Notes: a model not told the origin generated them from the sequence alone. Positions 24,870-34,211 are shown, counted from the stretch's first letter. The stretch: 64,000 nt of DNA from Streptomyces sp. NBS 14/10 (GCF_002224125.1 NZ_NCSM01000018.1:124001-188000), one strand, 5' to 3'. Translations and numbers: made by a program.

Positions 24870-26591
24870 TCAGAGCGGGATGATGTCCGGCGCCCCCAGC
24901 CGGGCCGCGTCCGCCGTCAGATCGTCCGGCTGGAGCTGCGATTCGCGCTCCGCCTCGACCCGCTTCTCGTAGTGCCGGACCTCCTTGTCGGTCTGCTCCG
25001 GCCCCCAGCCCAGCACCGGGGCGATCAGTTCGGCGGCCTCCCGGGCGCAGCGGGTGCCCCGGTCGAAGGTCTCGATCGAGATGCGGGTACGCCGGGTCAG
25101 TACGTCGTCCAGGTGGCGGGCGCTCTCGTGGGAGGCGGCGTAGACGATCTCGGCGCGCAGATAGTCGTCGGCGTAGGTGAGCGGTTCACCCAGGGAGGGG
25201 TCTTCGGCGATCCGTTCCACGATCTCCTCGGCGAGCGAGCCATAGCGGTTCAGCAGATGCTCGACGCGGGCCACATGCAGCCCGGTGCGCTTGGCCATGC
25301 GCGCTCGCGCGTTCCACAGCGCCTGGTAACCCACGGCGCCGGCCAGCGGCACCTCCTCGGTGACGCAGGGGCCGACCCACTGGTCGAGGCCGTGCACCGC
25401 CTCGTCGACCGCGTCCTTGGCCATGACCCGGTACGTGGTGTATTTGCCGCCCGCCACCACCACCAGGCCCGGCGCGACATGCGCGACCGTGTGCTCGCGC
25501 GAGAGCTTGCTGGTGGCGTCCGACTCGCCGGCCAGCAGCGGGCGCAGCCCGGCGTACACGCCCTGGACGTCGGCGCGGGTGAGCGGGACCGCCAGCACCT
25601 CGTTGACATGCTCCAGCAGATAGTCGATATCGGCGCTGGAGGCGGCCGGATGGGCCTTGTCCAGGCTCCAGTCGGTGTCGGTGGTGCCGATGATCCAGTG
25701 CCTGCCCCACGGGATCACGAACAGCACGCTCTTCTCGGTGCGCAGGATCAGCCCGGTCGTGGAGTGGATCCGGTCCTTGGGCACGACGAGGTGGATGCCC
25801 TTGGACGCCCGTACGTGGAACTGGCCCCGCTCCCCGATCAGCGCCTGCGTCTCGTCCGTCCACACCCCGGTGGCGTTCACCACCTGACGGGCGCGGATCT
25901 CGAAGTCGGCGCCCTTTTCCCCGGAAGGCGTCTCCATGTCGCGCACCCGGGCACCGACGATGCGCTCCCCCTCCCGCAGGAAGCCCACCACCCGCGCGCG
26001 GTTGGCGACATGGGCGCCGTACGAGGCGGCGGTGCGCACCAGCGTGGTGACGAAGCGCGCGTCGTCCACTTGGGCGTCGTAGTACTGCAACGCCCCGACC
26101 AGGGCGTCCTTCCGCAGACAGGGCGCGACCCGCAGCGCCCGCCGCCGGGTCAGATGACGGTGCGCGGGCAGCCCGCGGCCGTGCCCGGAGGAGAGCGACA
26201 TGCCGTCGTACAGGGCCACGCCGGTGCCCGCGTACAGGCGCTCCCAGGCGCGGTGTTTGAGCGGGTACAGGAACGGCACCGGCTTGACCAGGTGCGGGGC
26301 CAGCCGCTCCAGCAGCAGCCCGCGCTCCTTCAGCGCCTCCCGTACGAGGACGAAGTCCAGCATCTCCAGATAGCGCAGGCCGCCGTGGATCAGCTTGCTG
26401 GACCGGCTCGAGGTGCCGGCCGCCCAGTCCCGCGCCTCGACCAGGCCGGTCTCCAGGCCCCGGGTGACGGCGTCCAGGGCGGTGCCGGCCCCGACCACCC
26501 CGCCACCCACGACCAGCACGTCCAACTCCTGGTCCGCCATCCGGGCCAACGCCTCGCCGCGCTCGGCCGGCCCCAGTGTCGGTGTCCTCAC
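24870..26591 (-). CDS. glpD: Glycerol-3-phosphate dehydrogenase (FAD-dependent)
   Basis: This 573-residue protein oxidises glycerol-3-phosphate to dihydroxyacetone phosphate at the membrane, passing electrons to quinone. The FAD motif VVGGGVVGAGTALDAVTRG is at about 26-44. The family signature GTSSRSSKLIHGGLRYLE follows, and the middle has GIHLVVPKDRI, typical of GlpD. The C-terminal helical domain (YADDYLRAEIVYAASHESARHLDDVLTRRTRI) is complete. The start is GTG at 26591 with GGAGG five bases before it. It stands alone, with no glpF or glpK beside it. An inverted repeat CGTTC-GT-GAACG lies 43 bases upstream. Confidence 0.96.
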   Translation of the reverse strand: MRTPTLGPAERGEALARMADQELDVLVVGGGVVGAGTALDAVTRGLETGLVEARDWAAGTSSRSSKLIHGGLRYLEMLDFVLVREALKERGLLLERLAPHLVKPVPFLYPLKHRAWERLYAGTGVALYDGMSLSSGHGRGLPAHRHLTRRRALRVAPCLRKDALVGALQYYDAQVDDARFVTTLVRTAASYGAHVANRARVVGFLREGERIVGARVRDMETPSGEKGADFEIRARQVVNATGVWTDETQALIGERGQFHVRASKGIHLVVPKDRIHSTTGLILRTEKSVLFVIPWGRHWIIGTTDTDWSLDKAHPAASSADIDYLLEHVNEVLAVPLTRADVQGVYAGLRPLLAGESDATSKLSREHTVAHVAPGLVVVAGGKYTTYRVMAKDAVDEAVHGLDQWVGPCVTEEVPLAGAVGYQALWNARARMAKRTGLHVARVEHLLNRYGSLAEEIVERIAEDPSLGEPLTYADDYLRAEIVYAASHESARHLDDVLTRRTRISIETFDRGTRCAREAAELIAPVLGWGPEQTDKEVRHYEKRVEAERESQLQPDDLTADAARLGAPDIIPL

Positions 26592-26633
26592 GGCTGCCTC
26601 CCGTGGTGATCGAGACGGTGATCGAGATCACAA

Positions 26634-26645
26634 CGTTCGTGAACG
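26634..26645. promoter_or_regulatory. Inverted repeat upstream of glpD
   Basis: CGTTC-GT-GAACG is a perfect 12-base palindrome 43 bases before the glpD start, next to a direct repeat GGTGATCGAGA at about 26605-26630. It is a candidate operator for a glycerol-responsive IclR (GylR-like) or DeoR regulator; the link is by position only. Confidence 0.35.
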
Positions 26646-26780
26646 ATTTTCCTGGGTTTCCGTCCGTGACGCCATGCCGGTGCAGCGTCGATACTGAATA
26701 CGAGTCATATTTCCGCTTAGTCTGTATTCACGCAATTTCGCGCCATCCGGAATCGCCTCGGGAAGGGTCGGCACGAAGTC

Positions 26781-28055
26781 ATGCCCGCAGATCTCGCCGT
26801 CATCGGACTCGGCCACCTCGGCATCCCCCTCGTCCAGGCGGCCACCGCCGCCGGCGTCCGCACCCTCGGCTACGATCCCGACCCCGGCGCCGCCGCCGAT
26901 CTGCGCGCGGGCAGGCTGCCGTGCGGGGCGCCGTGGGACGGCGCGCTGTCGGCCGCCGACCTGCGCCGGATGGCCGCCGGGGGCTTCCGGACCACCAGCG
27001 ACCCCGCCGAGCTCGGCCGCGTCCACACCGCCGTGATCTGCGCCCCGACCCCGCTCGGCGCGGACCGGACGGCCGGCTTGTCGGCGGTCGGCGAGGCCGC
27101 CCGCGCGCTGGCCGCGCAGCTGCGCCCGCACACCACCGTCGTACTCGAATCCGCCGTGTACCCCGGCACCACCGAGGAATTCCTGCGGCCGATCCTGGAG
27201 GACGGCTCCGGGCTGCGGGCCGGGCGCGACTTCCACCTCGCCTACTCCCCCGGCCGCCTCGACCCCGGCAACCGCGCGTACGGCTACGCCAACACCCCCA
27301 AGGTCATCGGCGGACTGACCCCCGCCTGCACGGAGGCGGCCGCCACGTTCTACGGCCGCCTCACCGAGAAGGTCGTACGCGCCCGGGGCCCGCGCGAGGC
27401 CGAGACCGTCAAGGTCCTGGAGACCAACTACCGGCACGTCAACATCGCCCTGGTCAACGAGATGGCGATGTTCTGCCAGGACCTCGGCGTCGACCTGTGG
27501 GACGTGATCCGCTGCGCCGAGACCAAGCCGTTCGGCTTCCAGGCGTTCCGGCCGGGGCCCGGTGTCGGCGGCCACGGTGTGCCGATCGCCTCGGACTGCT
27601 CGCCGTACGGCGGGCGCGGCCCCGGCCGTCCGCTGGCCATGGTGGAGCTGGCGCAGCAGGTCAACGGGCGGATGCCGGGCTATGTCACCCGGCGCTGCGC
27701 GGCCCTGCTCAACGAGCACGGGAAGTCGGCGCGCGGCGCCCGGGTACTGCTGCTCGGGGTGAGCTACAAGCCCGATGTGGGCGACCAGGAGGGCGCCCCG
27801 GCCCGCGAGATCGCCTCCCGGCTGATGGAGCTGGGCGCCCAGCTCAGCTTCCACGATCCGTTCGTGGCGCGGTGGCGGGTGCTCGGCCGACCGGTGCCGC
27901 GCGCGGACGCGCTGTACGAGGCGGTGGCCGACGCCGACCTGACGGTGCTGCTGCAGCACCACCGCAGCTACGACCTACAGGGCCTGGCCGTGAAGGCGCA
28001 GCTGCTGCTGGACACGCGCGGCGCCAGCCCGGCGGGCACGGCGTACCGGCTCTGA
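26781..28055 (+). CDS. Nucleotide-sugar dehydrogenase family protein lacking the catalytic Cys
   Basis: This 424-residue protein has the UDP-glucose/UDP-ManNAc dehydrogenase layout. An N-terminal Rossmann domain (IGLGHLGIPLVQAA; AVICAPTPLG), a central helix with ETVKVLETNYRHVNIALVNE, and a C-terminal domain (LLGVSYKPDVGDQEGAPAREIASRL) are all present. The active-site strand reads GPGVGGHGVPIASDC where the family has G-V-G-G-H-C: the nucleophilic Cys is Gly, and the nearest Cys is seven residues later. Without Cys the thiohemiacetal step to the sugar acid should fail, so it may stop at the aldehyde, act on another substrate, or be regulatory. No glycosyltransferase lies nearby. It is divergent from glpD. 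Confidence 0.85.
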   Translation: MPADLAVIGLGHLGIPLVQAATAAGVRTLGYDPDPGAAADLRAGRLPCGAPWDGALSAADLRRMAAGGFRTTSDPAELGRVHTAVICAPTPLGADRTAGLSAVGEAARALAAQLRPHTTVVLESAVYPGTTEEFLRPILEDGSGLRAGRDFHLAYSPGRLDPGNRAYGYANTPKVIGGLTPACTEAAATFYGRLTEKVVRARGPREAETVKVLETNYRHVNIALVNEMAMFCQDLGVDLWDVIRCAETKPFGFQAFRPGPGVGGHGVPIASDCSPYGGRGPGRPLAMVELAQQVNGRMPGYVTRRCAALLNEHGKSARGARVLLLGVSYKPDVGDQEGAPAREIASRLMELGAQLSFHDPFVARWRVLGRPVPRADALYEAVADADLTVLLQHHRSYDLQGLAVKAQLLLDTRGASPAGTAYRL

Positions 28056-28184
28056 GCACTTGCGCAGTGCCGCCCCGCCGTACCGGCTTCTGAGCCGCCG
28101 CGCCCGCAAACCCGCGTCGCCCCCGTACGCCCGGAGGATTCGTCCCCCGTACGCCCGGGGACTCGCCCCCGCACGCCCGGGCAC

Positions 28185-30614
28185 TCACCCCCGTACGCCC
28201 GGCGGTGGTGCACCACCGCGCGCCTGCGCGCGGCGCAGCCGGAACGCCGCGGCCAGCATCATCAGCCCCACCCCGCCCGCCACGAACGCCACCGCCCCCG
28301 AGGGCACCGAGCGGACATCGGCCGTGAAGGTGATCGGGCGGCCCCAGGGCCTGCCGTCGGAGCTGGTGTAGAGCTGGGCGGTGAGCCGCACCGGCCCGTT
28401 GGCGTGGGCCCGCACCCCGACCCGTACCGTACGGCTGACCGCCCGCGACGCCTGTACCCCGACCGCCCGGTCCACCGCGGCAAGCCGCTCCGGCCGGCTG
28501 GAGGCCACCCGCAGCTCCACTCCGGTCAGGTCCTGCTGCAGCCCGTTGTCGACCGTGACCGGGATGGTCGCGGACTGGCCGGCGACCGTCACCTTCGATT
28601 TGGGCACCAGCCGGACCGAGTCGATCGAGGCGGTCAGAAAGCGGCTCACACCGCGCCGGTACGAGCGCGCGCCCGCCGGGTTCCCGCGCCAGCTCGTGGA
28701 GACCGCGCGCGCCATCGCGGCGTACGCGGAGGCGGTGGTGCGCCCCGGGTCGGACAGCACCTTCGAGAGGGCGCCAAGACGCCGCTGGTCCCGGGCGACC
28801 GCGGCCAGCGAGCGGGCGGGCAGTTCGGAGGCGCGCAGCGCGACCGGGTAGCCCTCGGCCTCGCGCAGCTGCCCCGGCTCCGGGTCCTGCGCCGCCGCCT
28901 CCAGCCGGGACGGCTCAAGCCAGCCCGCCCCCAGCCCCTCGGACACCGACTCGGACACCGCCCGCGCCGCCCCGGCCGACATCCGGCGCGGGGGGACGAC
29001 CATCAGGGCGCGCGGGGCGTACGGCAGCTCCCGGACGGCCGTCAGGCTCTCCGCGAGCAGCCGCTGCCGCACCCTCAGCCGGAGCGGCGCCCCGGCCGCG
29101 CCCGCGCCCGGCCGGCTCTGGGCCAGCAGCGAGGCGACGGTCGTGTCGTACGTCAGGGCGGTCATCCGCTCGCCGAGCGCGACCGCGCGGTCGTCCGTGG
29201 CCCCACCGGTGACCAGCGCGCCGGAGGAACGGCGCAGCCCCCCGACGGTGCTGCCGGAGGCCAACACCGTCCCCAGGCCCAGCCGCTCGGCGTACCCGGC
29301 GATCCCGGCGTCCACCGCGCCGCCCGCCGGCCAGGCCACATCGGCGCGGGCGTCGGTGTCCAGCTCCCGGTCCACCACGTCCTTGCCCGCCCGGGACGCC
29401 CGGCGCAACAGCCCCGCCAGCGCGTCGCCGCCGGGGCCGCCGCGCGCGAGCGAGGCCAGGTCGGGGTCGGCGTACGGCAGCGCGATGACGTCCTGTCCGC
29501 GCACCGCGCGCTTGAGCGCGGCCAGCCAGGCCGCCGCCGCCCGCCCGCCCCGGCCCTCGGTGGTCTGCCGGGGGTCGGTGGCGCCGGGGGTGCGGGCCAC
29601 CCGGTAGCCGTCCGCCATCGCCCGCGCCTGCGCCACCAGGTCCGGGTCCACCGCCCAGGTCACCGGCAGCCGCGCGCCCGTCTCGACCAGCCGCCGCAGC
29701 CGCCCGCCCTCGGCGAACGCGGCGGCAAGGGCGTCATCGCGGAACACCGGCCGCACGCTCTCCTGGGTGCGCAGGGTCAGCGCCTCCATATGCGGGGTGT
29801 CGGTGATCGGCCACAGCACGGTGGTGCGCAACGGCTGGTACGCCGTGCCCTCCGGATAGACCGGCAGAAAGGTGCGGGCCAGCCCGAGGACGGCCCCGTC
29901 CCCGCGGGCCACATCCACCGTCAGCCCGTACGCCCCCGCGCCGTACGCCCCCAGCTCCGGCACCGGGATCCGCAGCCGGAAGTCGCGGCGGGCGCCGGGG
30001 GCGAGGGAGGGCAGCCGGTGGACATGGCCGGAAATCTCCTCGCCGTCCGCGCGGGTCAGGTCCGTGCGTACGGCCGCGGCGGCGAGGCCGCTGCGCGTGC
30101 CGAGCGCCGCCGGCCCGGTGCGCACGCCCACGTGCGCACCGGTGACGCGGTACCGCGAGTGGTTGACCACGGTGCCGCTGAGCGTGAACCAGCCGTCCGG
30201 GCGCCGCAGGACGGCGGGGCTCGCGGACGCCAGCCGGACGGTCAGGGCGTACGAGCTCCGGTGGCCGCCGACACGGTCACGCCCAGAGCCATGGCCAGGG
30301 CCGGACGGGGTGGCGCGGGGGCTCTCGTACGAAGGCACGGCCGCCGCGGGCACAGCCGCCGAAGGCACGGAGGGCACGGCCGCCGAAGCCGGTACCGACG
30401 GCAGAACCGGCATGACCGGGCCCGCACTTAGGACCGTGCCCAGGGCCGCGCTCAGGGCGACGCTCAGGACCGCGCTCAGGGCGGCGACCGCCGCGACGAT
30501 CGCTCGCGCACATCTCCCGTCGCGTGCCACTACCGCCACCTCGACGTCGGTCCGTACCGCCCCCGTGAACGGACGCGGTGTCACCAGACCACCACGGGCG
30601 GGCCCGTACCGCAC
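28185..30614 (-). CDS. DUF6049 family secreted/membrane-anchored protein
   Basis: This large extracellular protein of about 809 residues has an N-terminal hydrophobic stretch ([20 protein letters not shown]) serving as signal or anchor. It is followed by an Ala/Pro/Val linker, an Ig-like segment (LTVRLASASPAVLRRPDGWFTLSGTV), and a central domain with FLPVYPEGTAYQP, VLWPITDTPH and LPVTWAVDPDLV that is characteristic of DUF6049. A C-terminal membrane helix (GAVAFVAGGVGLMMLAAAF) is followed by a basic tail. Relatives in actinobacteria often lie beside the MviN flippase genes; here the neighbour is an MreB-like gene, again linking the family to cell-wall growth. The biochemical role is unknown. 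Start codon uncertain (GTG 30614 or 30584). Confidence 0.75.
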   Translation of the reverse strand: MRYGPARGGLVTPRPFTGAVRTDVEVAVVARDGRCARAIVAAVAALSAVLSVALSAALGTVLSAGPVMPVLPSVPASAAVPSVPSAAVPAAAVPSYESPRATPSGPGHGSGRDRVGGHRSSYALTVRLASASPAVLRRPDGWFTLSGTVVNHSRYRVTGAHVGVRTGPAALGTRSGLAAAAVRTDLTRADGEEISGHVHRLPSLAPGARRDFRLRIPVPELGAYGAGAYGLTVDVARGDGAVLGLARTFLPVYPEGTAYQPLRTTVLWPITDTPHMEALTLRTQESVRPVFRDDALAAAFAEGGRLRRLVETGARLPVTWAVDPDLVAQARAMADGYRVARTPGATDPRQTTEGRGGRAAAAWLAALKRAVRGQDVIALPYADPDLASLARGGPGGDALAGLLRRASRAGKDVVDRELDTDARADVAWPAGGAVDAGIAGYAERLGLGTVLASGSTVGGLRRSSGALVTGGATDDRAVALGERMTALTYDTTVASLLAQSRPGAGAAGAPLRLRVRQRLLAESLTAVRELPYAPRALMVVPPRRMSAGAARAVSESVSEGLGAGWLEPSRLEAAAQDPEPGQLREAEGYPVALRASELPARSLAAVARDQRRLGALSKVLSDPGRTTASAYAAMARAVSTSWRGNPAGARSYRRGVSRFLTASIDSVRLVPKSKVTVAGQSATIPVTVDNGLQQDLTGVELRVASSRPERLAAVDRAVGVQASRAVSRTVRVGVRAHANGPVRLTAQLYTSSDGRPWGRPITFTADVRSVPSGAVAFVAGGVGLMMLAAAFRLRRAQARGGAPPPGVRG

Positions 30615-30665
30615 GTCCGAGGGCCCCGCCCGAGGGGGCCGTCGGAGCCCCCTGTCAGCCTCGCC

Positions 30666-31889
30666 TCAGCCCCGCGCGGTGGCGGCCAGCCCCCGGGGCC
30701 GGGCGTCCAGCACCGTGCGCAGCGACGCGAAGTCCTCGACACAGCGGCCGGTGCCGAGGGCCACACAGTCCAGCGGGTCGTCGGCCACCAGCACCGGGAT
30801 GTCCAGCTCGCGGCTGAGCCGGACGTCGAGGCCGCGCAGCAGCGCTCCGCCCCCGGTCAGCACGATGCCCCGGTCCATGATGTCGCCCGCCAGCTCCGGC
30901 GGGGTCTCGTCCAGCGTGGACCGCACCGCCGCGACGATGCTGTCCACGGGCTCGGCCAGCGCGTGCCGCACCTCATCCGCCGTCAGCTCCAGGACCTTCG
31001 GCAGTCCGGTGACCAGGTCCCGGCCGCGGATGGTGCAGCGGTCCGGCGGCAGCAGCGTCTGCGTCTGCTCCGGGTCGGCAGCCTTGCCGGCTCCGTCGAG
31101 CCCGTCACCGTTGCCGCCCTTGTCGAGCGAAAGGCGCTCGCCGCCCCGGCCGGCCGACACCACCTCCACATTCCGCTCGGGGCGCCTGACGGACGATCCG
31201 CTGCCGGGCGCGGACCAGGCGCCGACCGCTGTGGCGGAGCCGACGCTCACCTTGATCTCCTCGGCGGTCCGCTCCCCGATCGCCAGGGCGTACCGCTTCT
31301 TCACATGCGTGCTGATCGCGGCGTCCATCGCATCACCCGCCATGCGCACCGAGCGGGCGGTGACGATCCCGCCCAGCGAGACCACGGCCACCTCGGTCGT
31401 GCCGCCGCCCACGTCGACCACCATGCAGCCGGTCGGGTCGCTCACCGGCAGCCCCGCGCCGATCGCCGCCGCCATCGGCTCCTCGATCAGATGCACTTGG
31501 CGCGCCCCGGCCTGTGACGCGGCCTCCATGACCGCGCGCCGCTCGACGCCCGTGATGCCGGAGGGCACACACACCACGACGCGGGGGCGGGAGAGCCGGC
31601 GGCTGCCCGTGACCTTCTTGATGAAGTGCCGCAGCATCCGCTCGGCGATCTCGAAGTCGGCGATGACCCCGTCCCGCAGCGGGCGGACGGCGACGATGTT
31701 GGAGGGGGTGCGCCCCATGGTCTCCTTCGCCTCGGAGCCGACCGCCAGCACGCTTCCGTCCGTCGTGCTGACCGCGACGACTGACGGCTCATTGAGCACG
31801 ATCCCCCTGCCCCGCACGTACACCAGGGTGTTCGCCGTGCCGAGGTCGATTCCGACATCACGTCCCGTGAACGTCTTGTTCTGCGCCAT
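30666..31889 (-). CDS. MreB/Mbl-like actin homologue with large insertion
   Basis: This 407-residue protein has the actin-fold motifs of MreB: phosphate-1 [13 protein letters not shown] (13-25), phosphate-2 [15 protein letters not shown], and adenosine [16 protein letters not shown] stretch of about 65 residues (about 224-290), Gly/Ser/Asp-rich, is inserted between [14 protein letters not shown] and [15 protein letters not shown], where MreB proteins have about 12. No mreC/mreD follows, so it is not the main mre operon but a paralogue. In Streptomyces, MreB and Mbl act in spore-wall formation; a similar role is possible here, together with the DUF6049 gene 51 bases downstream. The ATG is at 31889. 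Confidence 0.9.
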   Translation of the reverse strand: MAQNKTFTGRDVGIDLGTANTLVYVRGRGIVLNEPSVVAVSTTDGSVLAVGSEAKETMGRTPSNIVAVRPLRDGVIADFEIAERMLRHFIKKVTGSRRLSRPRVVVCVPSGITGVERRAVMEAASQAGARQVHLIEEPMAAAIGAGLPVSDPTGCMVVDVGGGTTEVAVVSLGGIVTARSVRMAGDAMDAAISTHVKKRYALAIGERTAEEIKVSVGSATAVGAWSAPGSGSSVRRPERNVEVVSAGRGGERLSLDKGGNGDGLDGAGKAADPEQTQTLLPPDRCTIRGRDLVTGLPKVLELTADEVRHALAEPVDSIVAAVRSTLDETPPELAGDIMDRGIVLTGGGALLRGLDVRLSRELDIPVLVADDPLDCVALGTGRCVEDFASLRTVLDARPRGLAATARG

Positions 31890-32270
31890 AAGTTGACATT
31901 ATTGCTTATGCCGGATTCTTGCCGGGCACTGATGTCGACCGCACCCTCGTACGACCGGATCGCTGCTACCTTGCGTTCATGATCACGTGACGGGAGGGGA
32001 CACCGGAGCGGAACGACATCGCCTGTTCCGCCGTTTACAGAGGTGGGGAGTCACCTCAACGACAAGCACGTCACGGAATAGTGGCCGTCAAATCACCATA
32101 AGGACGGACAGGTTGTCTCTGTCCGGTCGCAGGCGTGTCACGGACGACAGACACGACTTGTCTGATTGTCGTGCCCGGCTGTTAGTTTTATGGCTCGAAC
32201 TCTTCGTTCGCGCTCCCATCAGCATGAATCCCCGGAGCGCGGGCATCACCTTCATCCCCGGGGGATCTCC
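31890..32270. promoter_or_regulatory. Divergent promoter region with two inverted repeats
   Basis: This 381-base gap serves the leftward mreB-like gene and the rightward Pro/Gln membrane protein. It holds CGGACAG-N7-CTGTCCG (32105-32125) and CAGACA-N5-TGTCTG (32148-32164), both perfect and sharing GACA/TGTC-type halves. About 100 bases before the rightward start, TTGTCT (32159-32164) and TAGTTT are spaced roughly like a housekeeping promoter. No coding region was supported here. Confidence 0.4.
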
Positions 32271-32909
32271 ATGAGCCAGAACTGGCAGCAGCCTCAGCAG
32301 CCGCAGCAGCCGCAGCAGCCCGGTGGTTACGGCTACCCGGCCCAGCCGCCGCAGCCGCAGTACGGCGGCCCGCAGCAGCCGCCGCAGCCGCAGTTCGCGG
32401 GCGGCTTCCCGCCGCCGGCGCCGCCGGCCGGCCGCCAGGGCAACCCCGCGGTCGCCGTCCTCGCCGCCGTCGTCGCCGCTCTGGTCGGCGGGTTCCTCTA
32501 CGCCTTCCTGCTGAGCGCCATGGCCGACACGGACAAGACTCCGCCGGAGATCAAGCAGTTCGCCTACGCCGGTGTCGCCGTCGGCGCCCTGATCGGTCTC
32601 GTGATCGCCAAGCTTGGCGGCCGCAACACCGCCCTGTGGGTGATCGGCGCGATCCTGGCCGTGGTCGCCGTGTTCATCGGCGAACTCTACGGCTACGCCA
32701 TGATCCTGCACGACGCCATGGCCAACTACGCCGACAAGCTCGGCGGTGGCGCCAGCAGCCAGGTGCTGTCGACGAACGAGATCTTCTTCGACCACTTCAG
32801 CGACCTGTGGGACGCGTGGAAGGAAGACGCCAACGCGCTGACCTACATCTTCATGGCGCTGTCCCCGGTCGCGGCGGTCTCCACCGCCTACCGCCTCAGC
32901 AACCGCTGA
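32271..32909 (+). CDS. Pro/Gln-rich small membrane protein, uncharacterised
   Basis: This 212-residue protein has a cytoplasmic-looking head of about 60 residues made of PQQPQQ, PQPQYGG and PPAPPAG repeats. Four hydrophobic segments follow: VAVLAAVVAALVGGFLYAFLL, FAYAGVAVGALIGLVIA, ALWVIGAILAVVAVFIGELYGYA and a weaker one near the end. Start is ATG 32271 after CCGGGGGATC; longer in-frame versions have no ribosome site. Such Pro/Gln-headed proteins recur in actinobacteria, often with polar-growth or secretion partners, but no function is assigned. It is convergent with guaB3 over a strong terminator. Confidence 0.8.
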   Translation: MSQNWQQPQQPQQPQQPGGYGYPAQPPQPQYGGPQQPPQPQFAGGFPPPAPPAGRQGNPAVAVLAAVVAALVGGFLYAFLLSAMADTDKTPPEIKQFAYAGVAVGALIGLVIAKLGGRNTALWVIGAILAVVAVFIGELYGYAMILHDAMANYADKLGGGASSQVLSTNEIFFDHFSDLWDAWKEDANALTYIFMALSPVAAVSTAYRLSNR

Positions 32910-32928
32910 CGCACCGACGCGCCACATA

Positions 32929-32969
32929 CGGGTTGGGCCCCGACCGCATCGCGGTCGGGGCCCAACCCG
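32929..32969. terminator. Strong bidirectional terminator hairpin
   Basis: A perfect 19-base stem (32929-32947 with 32951-32969) and an ATC loop, followed by TTTGTG. It lies between the convergent membrane protein gene and guaB3 and is the clearest terminator in the window. Confidence 0.85.
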
Positions 32970-33009
32970 TTTGTGCTGCACCCGTTTGTGCTGCACCCGT
33001 TTGTGCTGC
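32965..33009. repeat. Three perfect 15-base tandem repeats
   Basis: The unit ACCCGTTTGTGCTGC is repeated three times without change (32965, 32980, 32995), starting inside the right arm of the terminator and ending four bases before the guaB3 stop. Non-coding; perhaps produced by slippage at the hairpin. Confidence 0.85.
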
Positions 33010-33013
33010 GCGC

Positions 33014-34141
33014 TCAGCGCTTGTCGTGCTGCGAGGGAGCGACCGTCACCTCGACCCGCTGGAACTCCTTGAGCTCCGAGTAGCCCGTCGTGGCCATCGC
33101 CCGGCGCAGCGCGCCGAAGAAGTTCATCGAGCCGTCGGGGGTGTGGGACGGGCCCAGCAGGATCTCCTCCGTGGTGCCCACCGTGCCCAGGTTCATCCGC
33201 TTGCCGCGCGGCACCTCGTCGTGCACGGCCTCCATGCCCCAGTGGTGACCCCGGCCCGGCGCGTCCGTGGCCCGGGCCAGCGGCGAGCCGATCATGACCG
33301 CGTCCGCACCGCAGGCGATGGCCTTGGGCAGATCGCCGCTCCAGCCGACGCCACCATCGGCGATCACATGCACATACCGGCCGCCGGACTCGTCCATGTA
33401 GTCCCGGCGGGCGGCGGCGACGTCGGCGACGGCGGTCGCCATCGGTACCTGGATGCCCAGCACATTGCGCGTGGTGTGCGCGGCGCCGCCGCCGAACCCG
33501 ACCAGCACACCGGCCGCCCCCGTCCGCATCAGATGCAGCGCGGCGGTGTAGGTGGCACAGCCGCCCACGATGACCGGAACGTCCAGCTCATAGATGAACT
33601 GCTTCAGGTTCAGCGGCTCGGCGGCGCCGGAGACATGCTCGGCCGAGACCGTGGTGCCACGGATCACGAAGATGTCGACCCCGGCGTCCACGACGGCCTT
33701 GGAGAACTGCGCGGTGCGCTGCGGGGAGAGCGCGGCGGCCGTCACCACGCCCGAGTCGCGCACCTCCTTCAGCCGCTGTCCGATCAGCTCTTCCTTGATC
33801 GGCGCGGCGTAGATCTCCTGCATACGCCGGGTCGCGGTCTGCTCGTCCAGCTCGGCGATCTCCGCGAGCAGCGACTCCGGGTCCTCGTAGCGGGTCCACA
33901 GGCCCTCGAGGTTGAGCACCCCGAGACCGCCCAGCTCGCCGATGCGGATGGCGGTCTTCGGCGAGACCACCGAGTCCATCGGGGCTGCGAGGAACGGCAG
34001 CTCAAAGCGGTAGGCGTCGATCTGCCAGGCGATGGAGACCTCCTTCGGGTCCCGGGTACGACGACTCGGCACAACGGCGATGTCGTCGAACGCGTACGCC
34101 CTGCGGCCGCGCTTGCCGCGCCCGATCTCGATCTCAGTCAC
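33014..34141 (-). CDS. guaB3: GuaB3 family IMP dehydrogenase-related protein
   Basis: This 375-residue TIM-barrel protein of the IMPDH/GMP reductase superfamily has no CBS domains. It begins EIEIGRGKRGRRAYAFDDIAVVPSRRTRDPKEV, the GuaB3 signature. The loop that carries the catalytic Cys in IMPDH (GPGSICTTR) reads GFGGGAAHTTR here, so the Cys aligns with His. This is why actinobacterial GuaB3 is not expected to have normal IMPDH activity; its role in actinobacteria is unsettled. VIADGGVGWSGDLPKAIACGADAVMIGS is the phosphate-binding segment. It lies 70 bases downstream of guaB, as in mycobacteria (guaB2-guaB3), and is probably co-transcribed. Confidence 0.93.
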   Translation of the reverse strand: MTEIEIGRGKRGRRAYAFDDIAVVPSRRTRDPKEVSIAWQIDAYRFELPFLAAPMDSVVSPKTAIRIGELGGLGVLNLEGLWTRYEDPESLLAEIAELDEQTATRRMQEIYAAPIKEELIGQRLKEVRDSGVVTAAALSPQRTAQFSKAVVDAGVDIFVIRGTTVSAEHVSGAAEPLNLKQFIYELDVPVIVGGCATYTAALHLMRTGAAGVLVGFGGGAAHTTRNVLGIQVPMATAVADVAAARRDYMDESGGRYVHVIADGGVGWSGDLPKAIACGADAVMIGSPLARATDAPGRGHHWGMEAVHDEVPRGKRMNLGTVGTTEEILLGPSHTPDGSMNFFGALRRAMATTGYSELKEFQRVEVTVAPSQHDKR

Positions 34142-34211
34142 GTGGGTGCCTTTCGCTCTTCAGGTCTGCCGTCCCAGTATCCCTGCCCTCTTCGCCGCCC
34201 CCTCGTACGGG

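Noticed and set aside
31987..32274. Possible 95-residue plus-strand protein before the Pro/Gln membrane gene
   Set aside because: It covers inverted repeats and a likely promoter, lacks codon bias, and overlaps the better supported start at 32271.
32965..33009. CRISPR-like repeat
   Set aside because: Units are tandem without spacers, only three copies, and no cas genes are present.
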